From: Azonexus hydrophilus DSM 23864
GTDB taxonomy: Bacteria; Pseudomonadota; Gammaproteobacteria; Burkholderiales; Rhodocyclaceae
Length of the DNA: 64,000 nucleotides
Assembly: GCF_000429605.1 (NCBI RefSeq)
Contig: NZ_KE386925.1
Span: forward strand, 62,001-126,000
Reading direction: 5' to 3'
How positions within the stretch are numbered: the stretch's first letter is position 1; each line of letters starts with the position of its first letter. Both the position numbers and the translations under genes were made by a program. Below the pieces are notes generated by a model, which saw only the letters and a program-made list of their open reading frames with translations, did no database searches and was not told the origin of the DNA. Shown in pieces: positions 31,434-40,641 of this stretch.

Positions 31434-34400
31434 ATGTCCAAAGCGCTTCAGTCGGTGTTGTCAAAGCTGTCAGCCTTGCGCGAGTTTGCCAGTCAGCCGC
31501 GTGGCCGTCGCCTGGGAAAGCAGGTTCTGGCCAGTGTGGCGGTTTTGCTGGTCAGCGGATTTTTCCTGGTCCCGCCGGTGCTCGAGCCAGTGCTGGAAAA
31601 ACAGTTGGCGAAGGCGCTGCACGGCGAGGTCCGGATCGACGATCTGGCGATCAATCCGCTGGTGCTGTCGGTCACCGTCAAAGGTCTGGCGGTGGTTCGC
31701 GACGGCAAGGAGCAGGCTGCTTTCGACGAGCTTTACATCAACCTTTCGGCGGCTTCGCTGTTCAAAATGGCGGCGGTCGTCGACGAAATCAAGCTGGCCG
31801 GTCTGCGCGTTTCGGTGGCACGGACAGGCGACGGGCAATACGATATTTCCGATCTGCTCGACGAATGGTTGAAGCCGGATGAGACGCCGGACAAAACGCC
31901 GCCGCGTTTTTCCCTGAACAACATCCAGCTGGTCGATGCCCGCATCGAGTTTGCCGATCTTCCGCGCGCGCGCGAGTTTGTCGTGAGCGACCTGGACCTG
32001 TCGCTACCCTTCCTCTCCAGTCTGCCTTACCAGGCCGAGATTCTGGTCCAGCCGATGCTGTCGGCCAATGTCAATGGTTCGTTCTTCCGTCTCGACGGCC
32101 AGACCACGCCTTTTGCCGACGGGCGCGAGAGCGAACTCCGGTTCGACCTGGCCGGCTTCGACCTGGCCCAACTGCAGCCCTATCTGCCGGCCGGTCTCCC
32201 GGTGAAAATCGCTACGGCGCGTCTGGATTCGCAAATCCGGGCGGTATTCCGGGAACTGCCGGGGGGTGTGAACTCGCTGGTATTCGTCGGTAATGCCCGT
32301 CTGGCCGACCTGCAACTGCAGCAGGGCGACGGCCAGGCGCTGCTGGCCTGGAAAGGGCTTGCCGTCGAATTGTCCCAGATTGATCCGTTCAATCGCCAGT
32401 TCGTCGTGCAACGTCTGGCGCTGGACGGACTTGAGCTTGATCTCTCGGTCAATCGTCTTGGCGAACTGAACCTGCTGGCGCTGGCCGGCGGCAGCTCAGC
32501 CGCGCCGGCGGCCGATGCACCTGCCGCGCCGGTGCACTGGTCGCTTGGTGAATTCGCCTTGAACGACGCGACCTTGCGCTGGCGCGATTCGTCCGGCAGC
32601 AAACCGGTCAACGGCGAAATCCGCCAGTTCTCGGCACGACTCGGACCGCTGGATGAAAAACTGGCTTCCGTCGAGGTGATCGAGGCCGCCGCTCAGGTCG
32701 ATTTCGGTGAGCAACTGCAATTGCCCAGCCTGGCCGTCAAGGCGCTGCGCGTCGACCTGGCCGGGCAGCGCATCGAGATCGGCGAAGTCAGCAATGCCGG
32801 CACGCGTATCGTCCTGCGCCGCAACGCCGATGGCGAAATCGAATGGCTGACGCCGCCGCGCTTGAAAGCGGCTGCAGGCAGCGCGCAGAAGCCGGCCTCG
32901 GCGCCCTGGCTCGCCCGCGTGGCGACGCTGGCGGTCGACGATCTCGGCCTGCGTTTCGAAGACCGCTCGGTGCAGCCGGTGGCCGTTCAGCAGATCGATG
33001 GGCTCAGCCTGAGTGGCGAAGGGCTGGGCAACCTGGCCAACGAGAAGGGCCGGCTGTCGCTGCAGGCGACGGTCAACAAGCAGGGCAAGCTGGCGGTCGA
33101 TGGGGATCTGCAGGCCGAACCTTTTGCCAGCAATCTGAAGATCGACGGGCAGGCAATACCGCTGGCTTCGCTGCAGGGCTATTCGGGACAGTTCCTCAAT
33201 GTGCTGTTGCAGCGCGGACAGTTTTCCGCCAAGGGTGACGCCAGCCTGCGCCAGGAAAAGGGGCGCCTGCTGGCCGGCTACAAGGGATCGGCGACGCTGG
33301 GCAACCTGTTGCTGGTCGATCCCGAGAACAAGGCCGATTTCCTGAAATGGAAGTCGCTGCATCTGGGCGGCATCGATTTCCGGCTTGACCCGATGCGCAT
33401 CGACATCCGCGAAATTGCCCTCAGCGATTTCTATTCGCGCCTGATCCTCAATGAAGCCGGCCGCCTGAATCTGGCCGGCATCGTCCGTCAGCCGGCCGCC
33501 CCGGCGGCAGAGGCCGAGACAACGACGGTAGCGCCAACGGAGAAGGCGCCGCTGCCCCTGAGCATTGCCAGGGTGACGCTGAACAACGGGATGGTGAATT
33601 TTTCCGACCGTTTCGTCCGCCCGAATTACACGGTCGACATCGGTAAGCTCGGCGGTCGGGTGACCGGTCTGTCGTCGGTTGACGGCACGCTGGCCGAACT
33701 CGAACTGCGCGGCAGTTACGGCAGGGCGGCGCCGGTATTGATCAGCGCCCGGCTCAATCCACTGGCGGCCAAGTCCTTTCTCGACCTCAAGGCCGAAGTC
33801 AAGGACGTTGATCTGACCGGGTTTTCGCCGTATTCGGGCAAATACGCCGGTTACCTGATCGACAAGGGCAAACTGTCGCTGAACCTGGCCTACAAGCTGG
33901 AAAACCAGCAACTGACCGCCACCAACGGCCTGTTCCTCGATCAGCTCACGCTCGGCGAGCGTGTGGACAGCCCCGATGCCACCAGTCTGCCGGTGAACCT
34001 GGCAATTGCGCTGTTGCGCAACAATCGCGGCGAAATCGACATCAACCTGCCGATCTCCGGTTCGCTCGACGATCCCCAGTTTTCGCTCGGCGGGGTGATC
34101 GTCAAGGTCATCGTCAACCTGTTCGTCAAGGCGGTGACTTCGCCGTTCGCGCTGCTCGGTTCGATGTTCGGCGATGGCGAGGAGTTGTCGACCCTGGCCT
34201 TCGCACCGGGGCAGACGCAGATCGATGCCGCGGCCGGCAAGAAGCTGGAAGCACTGGCGCGGGCGCTCAACGAGCGCAGCGCGCTGAAACTGGATATCAC
34301 CGGCCACGCCGACCCGGAAACCGATCGCGAAGGACTGAAGCGTTTCGCCATCGAGCAGGCGATGCAGCGGGAAAAGCTCGCCGATCTGCGCAAGCAGGGC

Positions 34401-34721
34401 AAGGATGTGGAAACCACCAGCATCGAGCCGGCCGAATATCCGGCCTATCTGGCGCGGGTGTACAAGGCGGCGAAATTTCCCAAGCCGAGGAATTTCATCG
34501 GCCTGCAGAAGGACTTGCCGGTCGAGGAAATGGAAAAGCTTCTGCTGACGCACTTGCCGGCCAGCGACGACGACCTCCGGCAACTGGCGCGGGTGCGGGC
34601 CGAGCAGGTCCAGGCCTGGTTGCTCGAGCAGGGTAAGGTGGCCCCGGAACAACTCTTCCTGGTGCCGCCGAAGGCGGGCAAGGCGTCCGGCGGCGGACGG
34701 GTCGAGTTTTCATTGAGGTGA
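31434..34721 (+). CDS. Giant DUF748 (AsmA-like) envelope protein with OmpA-like C-terminus
   Basis: A 1095-residue protein: basic N-terminus, one membrane helix (about 32-50, VLASVAVLLVSGFFLVPPVL), then a long repetitive beta-rich region of the DUF748/AsmA type (LYINLSAASLFKMAAVVDEI, LDLSLPFLSSL), and a C-terminal OmpA-like peptidoglycan-binding segment (about 920-1095, LDITGHADPETDREG). AsmA-like proteins span the periplasm and are linked to lipid transport between membranes. The role here is inferred from that class. It lies 4 bases upstream of rmuC. Confidence 0.82.
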   Translation: MSKALQSVLSKLSALREFASQPRGRRLGKQVLASVAVLLVSGFFLVPPVLEPVLEKQLAKALHGEVRIDDLAINPLVLSVTVKGLAVVRDGKEQAAFDELYINLSAASLFKMAAVVDEIKLAGLRVSVARTGDGQYDISDLLDEWLKPDETPDKTPPRFSLNNIQLVDARIEFADLPRAREFVVSDLDLSLPFLSSLPYQAEILVQPMLSANVNGSFFRLDGQTTPFADGRESELRFDLAGFDLAQLQPYLPAGLPVKIATARLDSQIRAVFRELPGGVNSLVFVGNARLADLQLQQGDGQALLAWKGLAVELSQIDPFNRQFVVQRLALDGLELDLSVNRLGELNLLALAGGSSAAPAADAPAAPVHWSLGEFALNDATLRWRDSSGSKPVNGEIRQFSARLGPLDEKLASVEVIEAAAQVDFGEQLQLPSLAVKALRVDLAGQRIEIGEVSNAGTRIVLRRNADGEIEWLTPPRLKAAAGSAQKPASAPWLARVATLAVDDLGLRFEDRSVQPVAVQQIDGLSLSGEGLGNLANEKGRLSLQATVNKQGKLAVDGDLQAEPFASNLKIDGQAIPLASLQGYSGQFLNVLLQRGQFSAKGDASLRQEKGRLLAGYKGSATLGNLLLVDPENKADFLKWKSLHLGGIDFRLDPMRIDIREIALSDFYSRLILNEAGRLNLAGIVRQPAAPAAEAETTTVAPTEKAPLPLSIARVTLNNGMVNFSDRFVRPNYTVDIGKLGGRVTGLSSVDGTLAELELRGSYGRAAPVLISARLNPLAAKSFLDLKAEVKDVDLTGFSPYSGKYAGYLIDKGKLSLNLAYKLENQQLTATNGLFLDQLTLGERVDSPDATSLPVNLAIALLRNNRGEIDINLPISGSLDDPQFSLGGVIVKVIVNLFVKAVTSPFALLGSMFGDGEELSTLAFAPGQTQIDAAAGKKLEALARALNERSALKLDITGHADPETDREGLKRFAIEQAMQREKLADLRKQGKDVETTSIEPAEYPAYLARVYKAAKFPKPRNFIGLQKDLPVEEMEKLLLTHLPASDDDLRQLARVRAEQVQAWLLEQGKVAPEQLFLVPPKAGKASGGGRVEFSLR

Positions 34722-34725
34722 GGGG

Positions 34726-36048
34726 ATGAGCGAAACCATGGCGCTGGCCCTGCCGATCGGGGTGATGGTGGTCATCCTGCTGCAAGTGGTCCTGCTCTGG
34801 CGGGCGACGCGGCCGGCTGACGATGCCCGCTCGCTGAGCGAACTGCGCGACAGTCTCGAGCGCGGGCTGGCACGCCTGGAGCGCGAACTGCGCGAAGAAA
34901 TGGCGCGCGGCCGGCGCGAAGACGCCGAGGAATCCTTCCGCGACCGGGAGGAGCGCGCCCAGTCGGCGAGCCTGCTCGGCCAGGCGGTCAGTACCCAGAT
35001 GGGCCAGCTCGGCACCTTGCAGGCCGAGCGCCTGGAGGCCTTCGCCCGCGAACTCAACCGTTTCTCGCTTGGCCTGGACGAGCGCTTCGAGCGTCTGCGT
35101 ACCGGTGTCGAAAGCCGTCTCGGCGCCATGCAGGCTGATAACGCCGGCAAGCTCGAGGAAATGCGCCGTACCGTCGACGAGAAACTGCATGCGACGCTGG
35201 AGCAGCGTCTGGGCGATTCCTTCAAGCTGGTCAGCGACAGGCTGGAGCAGGTGCATCGCGGTCTGGGCGAAATGCAGAACCTGGCGGCCGGGGTCGGCGA
35301 TCTCAAGCGCGTGCTGAGCAACGTCAAGACCCGCGGCACCTGGGGCGAAGTCCAGCTGGCGGCCTTGCTCGAACAGTTGCTGACGCCGGCCCAGTACGCG
35401 GCCAACGTGGCCACCCGGCCGGGCAGCAACGAGCGTGTCGATTTCGCCATCCGTCTGCCGGGGCGAGCGGAGGCCGAGGTCGTCTGGCTGCCGGTCGATG
35501 CCAAATTTCCGATCGAGGATTACCAGCGCCTGATCGACGCCCAGGATCCGGAAGCCGCCGAAGCTGCGGCGAAAGCCATCGAGACGCGGCTCAAGCTGGA
35601 GGCACGCAGCATCCGCGACAAATACGTGGCGCCGCCCCATACCACCGATTTCGCGCTGCTCTACCTGCCGGTCGAAGGGCTGTACGCCGAGGCCCTGCGC
35701 CGGCCCGGACTGGCCGAACTGCTGCAGCGCGAATACCGGGTCAGCCTGGCCGGGCCGACCACGCTGGCGGCCCTGCTCAACAGCCTGCAGATGGGCTTCC
35801 GGACGCTGGCCATCGAGCAGCGCTCGGCCGAGGTATGGGCCGTGCTCGGGGCGGTCAAGGGCGAGTTCGGCAAGTTCGGCGAGGCGCTGGCGCATACCCG
35901 CAAGAAGCTGGAGGAGGCGAGCAACAGCATCGTCCGCGCCGAAACGCGGACGCGCCAGTTGTCGAGAAAACTCAAGGACGTCGAGGCCTTGCCGGCCGAC
36001 GATGCGGAAAAACTGATAGCGGGAGAGGGCGATGACGAAACGTGCTGA
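34726..36048 (+). CDS. rmuC: DNA recombination protein RmuC
   Basis: A 440-residue protein: N-terminal membrane helix (about 5-26), long coiled coil (about 35-200, rich in Arg/Glu), then the RmuC nuclease-like domain (LSNVKTRGTWGEVQLAALLEQ, FAIRLPG, DAKFPIEDYQRLIDA, FALLYLPVEGLYAEAL). RmuC limits DNA inversions at short repeats and has the restriction-endonuclease-like fold. A strong site (gaggtgagggg) precedes the ATG, overlapping the stop of the DUF748 gene. The 3' end overlaps the DUF3293 gene by 17 bases. Confidence 0.93.
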   Translation: MSETMALALPIGVMVVILLQVVLLWRATRPADDARSLSELRDSLERGLARLERELREEMARGRREDAEESFRDREERAQSASLLGQAVSTQMGQLGTLQAERLEAFARELNRFSLGLDERFERLRTGVESRLGAMQADNAGKLEEMRRTVDEKLHATLEQRLGDSFKLVSDRLEQVHRGLGEMQNLAAGVGDLKRVLSNVKTRGTWGEVQLAALLEQLLTPAQYAANVATRPGSNERVDFAIRLPGRAEAEVVWLPVDAKFPIEDYQRLIDAQDPEAAEAAAKAIETRLKLEARSIRDKYVAPPHTTDFALLYLPVEGLYAEALRRPGLAELLQREYRVSLAGPTTLAALLNSLQMGFRTLAIEQRSAEVWAVLGAVKGEFGKFGEALAHTRKKLEEASNSIVRAETRTRQLSRKLKDVEALPADDAEKLIAGEGDDETC

Positions 36049-36460
36049 ACTGGAAAACGCCTATCGGGCAACAAGCTACCGGGTATTCCTGCCGGCCGGG
36101 AGTTTCGAACTGCGCATCGATGCAGCTTGCCCGGCGCTGGCCGAATGGCTGGCCGGGCGCGGCGAAACGGGCTTTGCCATCATCACCGCCTGCAATCCCG
36201 GCGGTGAGAGGGCCGATGCCGGACGCAACGCCGAGCGTCAGTCGGCGCTCGAATGCGACCTGCTGGAAGGCAACTACGAACCCTATGCCGCCGAAAACGT
36301 CGCCGACAGCGGGGATTGGCCGGTAGAGGAAAGTTGCTTCGTACCCGATATTGCACTTGAGGATGCGCTCGCACTGGCGGAAGATTATGGACAGAACGCC
36401 ATCGTGTGGGGCGGGGCAGACGGGATTCCCCGTCTGGCCTGGACGGAAGACATCGAATAA
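36032..36460 (+). CDS. DUF3293 domain protein
   Basis: A 142-residue soluble protein with the DUF3293 pattern: YRATSYRVFLP, GFAIITACNPGG near residue 50, NAERQSALECDLLEG and the C-terminal YGQNAIVWGGADG. Function of the family is unknown. The gene overlaps rmuC by 17 bases and its stop shares one base with the kinase start (TAATG), so the three genes are probably translated from one mRNA. Confidence 0.85.
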   Translation: MTKRAELENAYRATSYRVFLPAGSFELRIDAACPALAEWLAGRGETGFAIITACNPGGERADAGRNAERQSALECDLLEGNYEPYAAENVADSGDWPVEESCFVPDIALEDALALAEDYGQNAIVWGGADGIPRLAWTEDIE

Positions 36461-38829
36461 TGATCCGGAAAATCGGCCGCTTCGAAATTCGCGGCGAACT
36501 GGGGCGGGGTGCGCAGAGCACGGTCTATCGCGGTTTCGACCCGCAATTGCAGCGGGAAGTCGCGATCAAGACCTTGCATTTCACGCGCCCGGACCCGGCG
36601 CAGAACAAGGTGCTGCTCGACGAGGCGCGGGCGGTCAGCCAGTTGCGCCACGCCAATATCGTGCCCATTTTCGAAGCCGGCGAGGAGGGCGGGGACATCT
36701 TCCTCGTCTTCGAACTGGTGCCCGGCCAGAATCTCGCCGAACGCCTGCGCCAGGGCGGCGCGCTGCCGGTACTCAAGGCGCTGTCCATCCTGCGCCCGGT
36801 GCTCGATGCGGTGGCCCACGCCCACGCCCGGGGCATCATCCACCGCGACCTGAAGCCTTCGAACATCCTGATCGATGAAAACGGCACGCCCCGGGTCATG
36901 GACTTCGGCATTGCTGCCCGGGTCGATGCGCCCAGCGACAGCCGGGACGAACTGAGCGGCACTCCGGCCTACATGGCGCCCGAATACATCGACCGCCGCG
37001 AGTGCAGCGCGCGTTCCGACGTCTTTTCCGCCGGCCTGGTGCTCCACGAAATGCTGGCGGGCCGCCGGGCAATCTCCGGCGACAGTCTCGGCGAGATGTT
37101 CCGCCGCATCCTCAGCGAGGACATCCGCCTGCCCGACGACGTGGCCGTCGATGAACGCCTGGGCAGCATCCTGGCCAAGGCGCTGGCTCGCGACCCGGGG
37201 CTGCGTTATCAGGAAATGGCGCAGTTCATCGCCGCCCTCGACGATTATTCGGAAACCGACGAGGCGCCGGTCATCGATACGGTCGGCCGCCAGGCCACCA
37301 TCGATTTCCTGCTGCGCCGGATGCGTCACAAGAGCGATTTTCCCGCCTTGTCGGAATCGGTCAGCGCGATCAACCGCATTGCCAACAGCGAGACGGAAAG
37401 CGTCAACAAGCTGTCGAACACCATCCTCAAGGACTTCGCGCTGACCAACAAGCTGTTGCGGCTTGTCAATTCGGCCTATTTCCGGCCGGCTGGTGGCGGC
37501 AATATCAGCACGGTGTCGCGGGCGGTGGTCGTGCTCGGCTTCGAGAGCGTGCGCAACATCGCCATCACCGTCCTGCTGTTTGAACACCTGCAGAACAAGG
37601 GCAACGCCAACCAGTTGAAGGAAGAATTCCTGCGCGCCAACCTGGCCGGTGTCCTGGCCAAGGACATCGGTGCTGCGGCCGGCATGCACGATCTCGAACA
37701 GGCCTTCATCTGCGCCTTGTTCCACAATCTCGGCCGCCTGCTGTCGCAGTACTATTTTGCCGAGGAGTCCGATGAAATCCGCCGCATCATGGCCCAGCGC
37801 GGATGCAGCGACGACCAGGCGGCGCAGCAGGTGTTGGGAATTTCCTTCGAGGATCTCGGGATTGCCATCGCCCGCCAGTGGGGGTTCCCGTCGGTGATCG
37901 TCGGCTCGATGCGGCGGCTGCCGCCCGGTCACCTGCGCAAGCCGGCGACGACCGAGGAGCGCCTGCGCGTGCTCGCCGGTTTTTCCGGCGTGCTGTGTGA
38001 CCTCATCGGGCAGGGCGAGCATGAGGCCGGCAAGCAGCAGTTGCAGAAGGTGCTGGGGCGCTTCAACGAAGCCGTGCCGCTTGACGAAGCGGAAGTCATG
38101 CAGACGGTACGGCGCGCGGTCGAGGAAATTTCCGATTTCGCCCGGATCATTCATCTGAACGTCCAGCAAACGGCGTTCGGCCGGCAGATGCAGCAATTTG
38201 CCAGCAGCGCGGACGAGGCGGCGGCTCCGCCGGTCGACGATTCCCTCGACGGCACCTTGTTGCGCGATGCCGTCGCCCCCGGGGTGCTCGAAGACGTGAC
38301 CGGCAATGGCGCGGCCGACGCCCAGGCGGTGCTGACGGCTGGCATCCAGGACATCAGCAATACCCTGGTCGACGGTTATCGCTTGAACGACATCCTGCGC
38401 ATCATTCTCGAAACCATGTACCGGGCGATGGGTTTCAAGCGGGTACTGCTGTGTATCCGCGATGCCAAGTCGGGCAGCATGCAGGGGCGTTTCGGCTTTG
38501 GTCCGGAAGCGACCGAAATTGCCCGCAACTTCCGCTTCCCCCTCAGTTTTACCCCGGACATCTTCCATGCCGCGACCTCGAAGGGCGCCGACATCCTGAT
38601 CCACGACATCGACGACCCCAAGATTGCCGGGCGCATTCCGGACTGGTATCGGCAGGCGGTGCCGGCGCGTTCCTTCGTGCTGCTGCCACTGAACATCAAG
38701 GGCAGTCCGGTGGCACTGATCTACGCCGACTGCGACGAGGCCGGCGGCATCGTCATCCCGGACAAGGAGTTGTCGCTGCTGCGCACCCTGCGCAATCAGG
38801 CGGTGCTGGCGATCAAGCAGGGCGGATGA
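36460..38829 (+). CDS. Ser/Thr protein kinase fused to HDOD and GAF domains
   Basis: A 789-residue cytoplasmic protein with three parts. Residues 1-270: eukaryotic-type kinase with the ATP lysine K37 (VAIKTLHF), HRDLKPSN (H128-R129-D130) and DFG (148-150), plus the GTPAYMAPEY activation segment, so it looks active. About 285-490: HDOD domain (FPALSESVSAINRIANSE, LRLVNSAYFRP, ALFHNLGRLLSQYYF). About 630-780: GAF-like domain. There are no membrane helices. HDOD and GAF modules occur in signalling proteins tied to c-di-GMP or stress responses; how they are combined here is inference. The start is the ATG overlapping the DUF3293 stop. Confidence 0.9.
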   Translation: MIRKIGRFEIRGELGRGAQSTVYRGFDPQLQREVAIKTLHFTRPDPAQNKVLLDEARAVSQLRHANIVPIFEAGEEGGDIFLVFELVPGQNLAERLRQGGALPVLKALSILRPVLDAVAHAHARGIIHRDLKPSNILIDENGTPRVMDFGIAARVDAPSDSRDELSGTPAYMAPEYIDRRECSARSDVFSAGLVLHEMLAGRRAISGDSLGEMFRRILSEDIRLPDDVAVDERLGSILAKALARDPGLRYQEMAQFIAALDDYSETDEAPVIDTVGRQATIDFLLRRMRHKSDFPALSESVSAINRIANSETESVNKLSNTILKDFALTNKLLRLVNSAYFRPAGGGNISTVSRAVVVLGFESVRNIAITVLLFEHLQNKGNANQLKEEFLRANLAGVLAKDIGAAAGMHDLEQAFICALFHNLGRLLSQYYFAEESDEIRRIMAQRGCSDDQAAQQVLGISFEDLGIAIARQWGFPSVIVGSMRRLPPGHLRKPATTEERLRVLAGFSGVLCDLIGQGEHEAGKQQLQKVLGRFNEAVPLDEAEVMQTVRRAVEEISDFARIIHLNVQQTAFGRQMQQFASSADEAAAPPVDDSLDGTLLRDAVAPGVLEDVTGNGAADAQAVLTAGIQDISNTLVDGYRLNDILRIILETMYRAMGFKRVLLCIRDAKSGSMQGRFGFGPEATEIARNFRFPLSFTPDIFHAATSKGADILIHDIDDPKIAGRIPDWYRQAVPARSFVLLPLNIKGSPVALIYADCDEAGGIVIPDKELSLLRTLRNQAVLAIKQGG

Positions 38830-38832
38830 CAA

Positions 38833-38854
38833 AAACCCGCCGGGCGGCGGGTTT
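38833..38854. terminator. Terminator between the kinase gene and bamD
   Basis: AAACCCGCC (38833-38841) pairs with GGCGGGTTT (38846-38854); an A-run on the left makes it usable by bamD, which converges from the right. Confidence 0.75.
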
Positions 38855-38861
38855 CAGTCAA

Positions 38862-39689
38862 TCACCAGAGTTGCCACCAGGGCGTTTTGCGTTCGATCCC
38901 GGTGACGTAGAACTGGCTTTCCGGGAAATTCTTGCGCAATACGCGGTCGGCGTCGTTGCGCAGATCTTCCATGCCGAGCTTGTCGTAGGCCAGGTAGAGG
39001 ATGTACAGGGCTTCCTCAATGGCTGGCGCCTGCGGGTAGGTTTCGACGGCGACCTGTGCGCGGTTGGCAGCAGCGATGTAGGCGCCACGCTTCATGTAAT
39101 AGCGGGCAACGTGAACTTCCAGCGAGGCCAGGGCATTGACCAGATAGTTCATGCGCTTGATCGAGTCGGCTGCGTATTTGCTCTTCGGGAAGCGTTCGAC
39201 TAGTTCCTTGAACGAGTCGAAGGCCTCACGGGCCGCCTTGGGGTCGCGTTCGGTCAGGTCCTGGTTGCTCAGGTGGCCGACCAGGCCGAGGTCTTCATTG
39301 AAGTTGATCAGACCTTTCAAATAAAACGCGTAATCGACAGCCGGATGGTTCGGGTGCAGTTTGATGAAGCGGTCGGCGGCGGCCAGGGCGGAGCCGGGTT
39401 CGCCGGACTTCCAGTAGACGTAGGCCAGTTCGATTTGTGCCTGCTGGGCAAAACGGCCGTAAGGGTAGCGTGCCTCGAGCTTTTCCAGCATCTTCACGGC
39501 TGTGTCCCAGGAGCCATCGGCTTGTGCTTCCTTGGCTGCCGCGTAGAGACGTCCAGCCGACCAACCGGCGGTTTCGTCGTATTCCGAGCCCGTGGTGCTG
39601 CAACCGGCAAGTACGGCGAGAGCAAGTATGGCAAGCAAAGACCTCAGACCGGCGGTGAACGAAGCGAATGCAGGTAAACTGCGCATCAT
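38862..39689 (-). CDS. bamD: Outer membrane protein assembly factor BamD
   Basis: A 275-residue lipoprotein: signal sequence with lipobox LAGC (27-30, lipidated C30), then five TPR-like repeats (YPYGRFAQQAQIELAYVYWK, HPNHPAVDYAFYLKGLINF, VERFPKSKYAADSIKRMNYL). BamD is an essential part of the BAM complex folding outer membrane proteins. Two adjacent ATGs (39689 and 39686) are possible; AAGGA lies 7 bases before the first. It is divergent from rluD with overlapping start codons, the same pairing as in E. coli. Confidence 0.95.
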   Translation of the reverse strand: MMRSLPAFASFTAGLRSLLAILALAVLAGCSTTGSEYDETAGWSAGRLYAAAKEAQADGSWDTAVKMLEKLEARYPYGRFAQQAQIELAYVYWKSGEPGSALAAADRFIKLHPNHPAVDYAFYLKGLINFNEDLGLVGHLSNQDLTERDPKAAREAFDSFKELVERFPKSKYAADSIKRMNYLVNALASLEVHVARYYMKRGAYIAAANRAQVAVETYPQAPAIEEALYILYLAYDKLGMEDLRNDADRVLRKNFPESQFYVTGIERKTPWWQLW

Positions 39690-40641
39690 GAACGATCCTT
39701 ATGAAAACTCGGGCGATTATAGCCCAAGCGAGCCGCTCCAACTGAGCGTTCCTGACGGCTGCGGCGGGAAGCGGCTCGATCAGGCACTGGCCGAGCTGCT
39801 GCCGCAGCATTCGCGCAACCGCCTGCAGGGCTGGATTCGCGACGGCCTGGTCGAAGTCGATGGCGATATCGTCAGCGAACCCAAGCGCAAGGTGCTCGGC
39901 GGCGAACGCCTGTTGCTCGCTGTGCCGGACGACGCGGTGACCACCGAACTGCCGGAAGACATTCCGCTCGACATCGTCTTCGAGGACGAAACCCTGCTGG
40001 TCATCAACAAGCCGGCCGGACTGGTCGTGCATCCGGGCAGCGGCAACTGGAGCGGCACCCTGATGAACGCGCTGCTCCATCATGTGCCGGGCATTGCCGA
40101 GGTGCCGCGCGCCGGCATCGTGCACCGTCTGGACAAGGACACCAGCGGCCTGCTGGTGGTCGCCAAAACGCTGGAAGCGCAGACCGATCTGGTGCGCCAG
40201 TTGCAGGCGCGTACCGTCAAGCGCCAGTACCTGGCGCTGGCTGCCGGCCAGATCCGGCGGGACAGCGGCGTCGATTCGCCGATCGGCCGGCATCCGGTCA
40301 ATCGCATCAAGATGGCGGTGGTGCCGGAAAGCCGCGGCGGCAAACCGGCGCTGACCTGGTACCGGCGGCTGGAACTGTTTCCGTACTGCACGCTGGTCGA
40401 ATGCGCGCTGGAAACTGGCCGCACCCACCAGATCCGCGTCCATATGGCATCGATCGGTCATCCGCTGGTCGGCGACCCGGTCTATGGCAAGAACGATCCG
40501 CGTTTACCGGTCTTCAAACGCCAGGCCTTGCATGCGACCCGACTCGGCCTGGTCCATCCGCTGAGCGGCCGGCAGATGCAGTGGGAAGTGCCGATGCCCG
40601 AGGACATGCGCGAACTGCTCGACACCCTGCGCCATGGCTGA
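39688..40641 (+). CDS. rluD: 23S rRNA pseudouridine synthase RluD
   Basis: A 317-residue enzyme: S4 RNA-binding domain (KRLDQALAELLPQHSRNRLQ, about residues 30-95), then the RluA-type catalytic domain with HRLDKDTSGLLVVAKT (catalytic Asp in RLDKD) and GRTHQIRVHMASIGHPLVGD. RluD modifies helix 69 of 23S rRNA and helps ribosome assembly. The N-terminus is about 14 residues longer than E. coli RluD and overlaps the predicted bamD promoter; no other in-frame start is available closer to the S4 domain. It overlaps pgeF by 8 bases. Confidence 0.94.
   Translation: MNDPYENSGDYSPSEPLQLSVPDGCGGKRLDQALAELLPQHSRNRLQGWIRDGLVEVDGDIVSEPKRKVLGGERLLLAVPDDAVTTELPEDIPLDIVFEDETLLVINKPAGLVVHPGSGNWSGTLMNALLHHVPGIAEVPRAGIVHRLDKDTSGLLVVAKTLEAQTDLVRQLQARTVKRQYLALAAGQIRRDSGVDSPIGRHPVNRIKMAVVPESRGGKPALTWYRRLELFPYCTLVECALETGRTHQIRVHMASIGHPLVGDPVYGKNDPRLPVFKRQALHATRLGLVHPLSGRQMQWEVPMPEDMRELLDTLRHG
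39716..39721 (-). promoter_or_regulatory. -10 element (TATAAT) of bamD, inside the rluD 5' coding region
   Basis: On the minus strand TATAAT occupies 39721-39716, giving a start point near 39709 and a leader of about 20 bases that contains the bamD ribosome site. The position corresponds to rluD codons 10-12. Confidence 0.55.
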
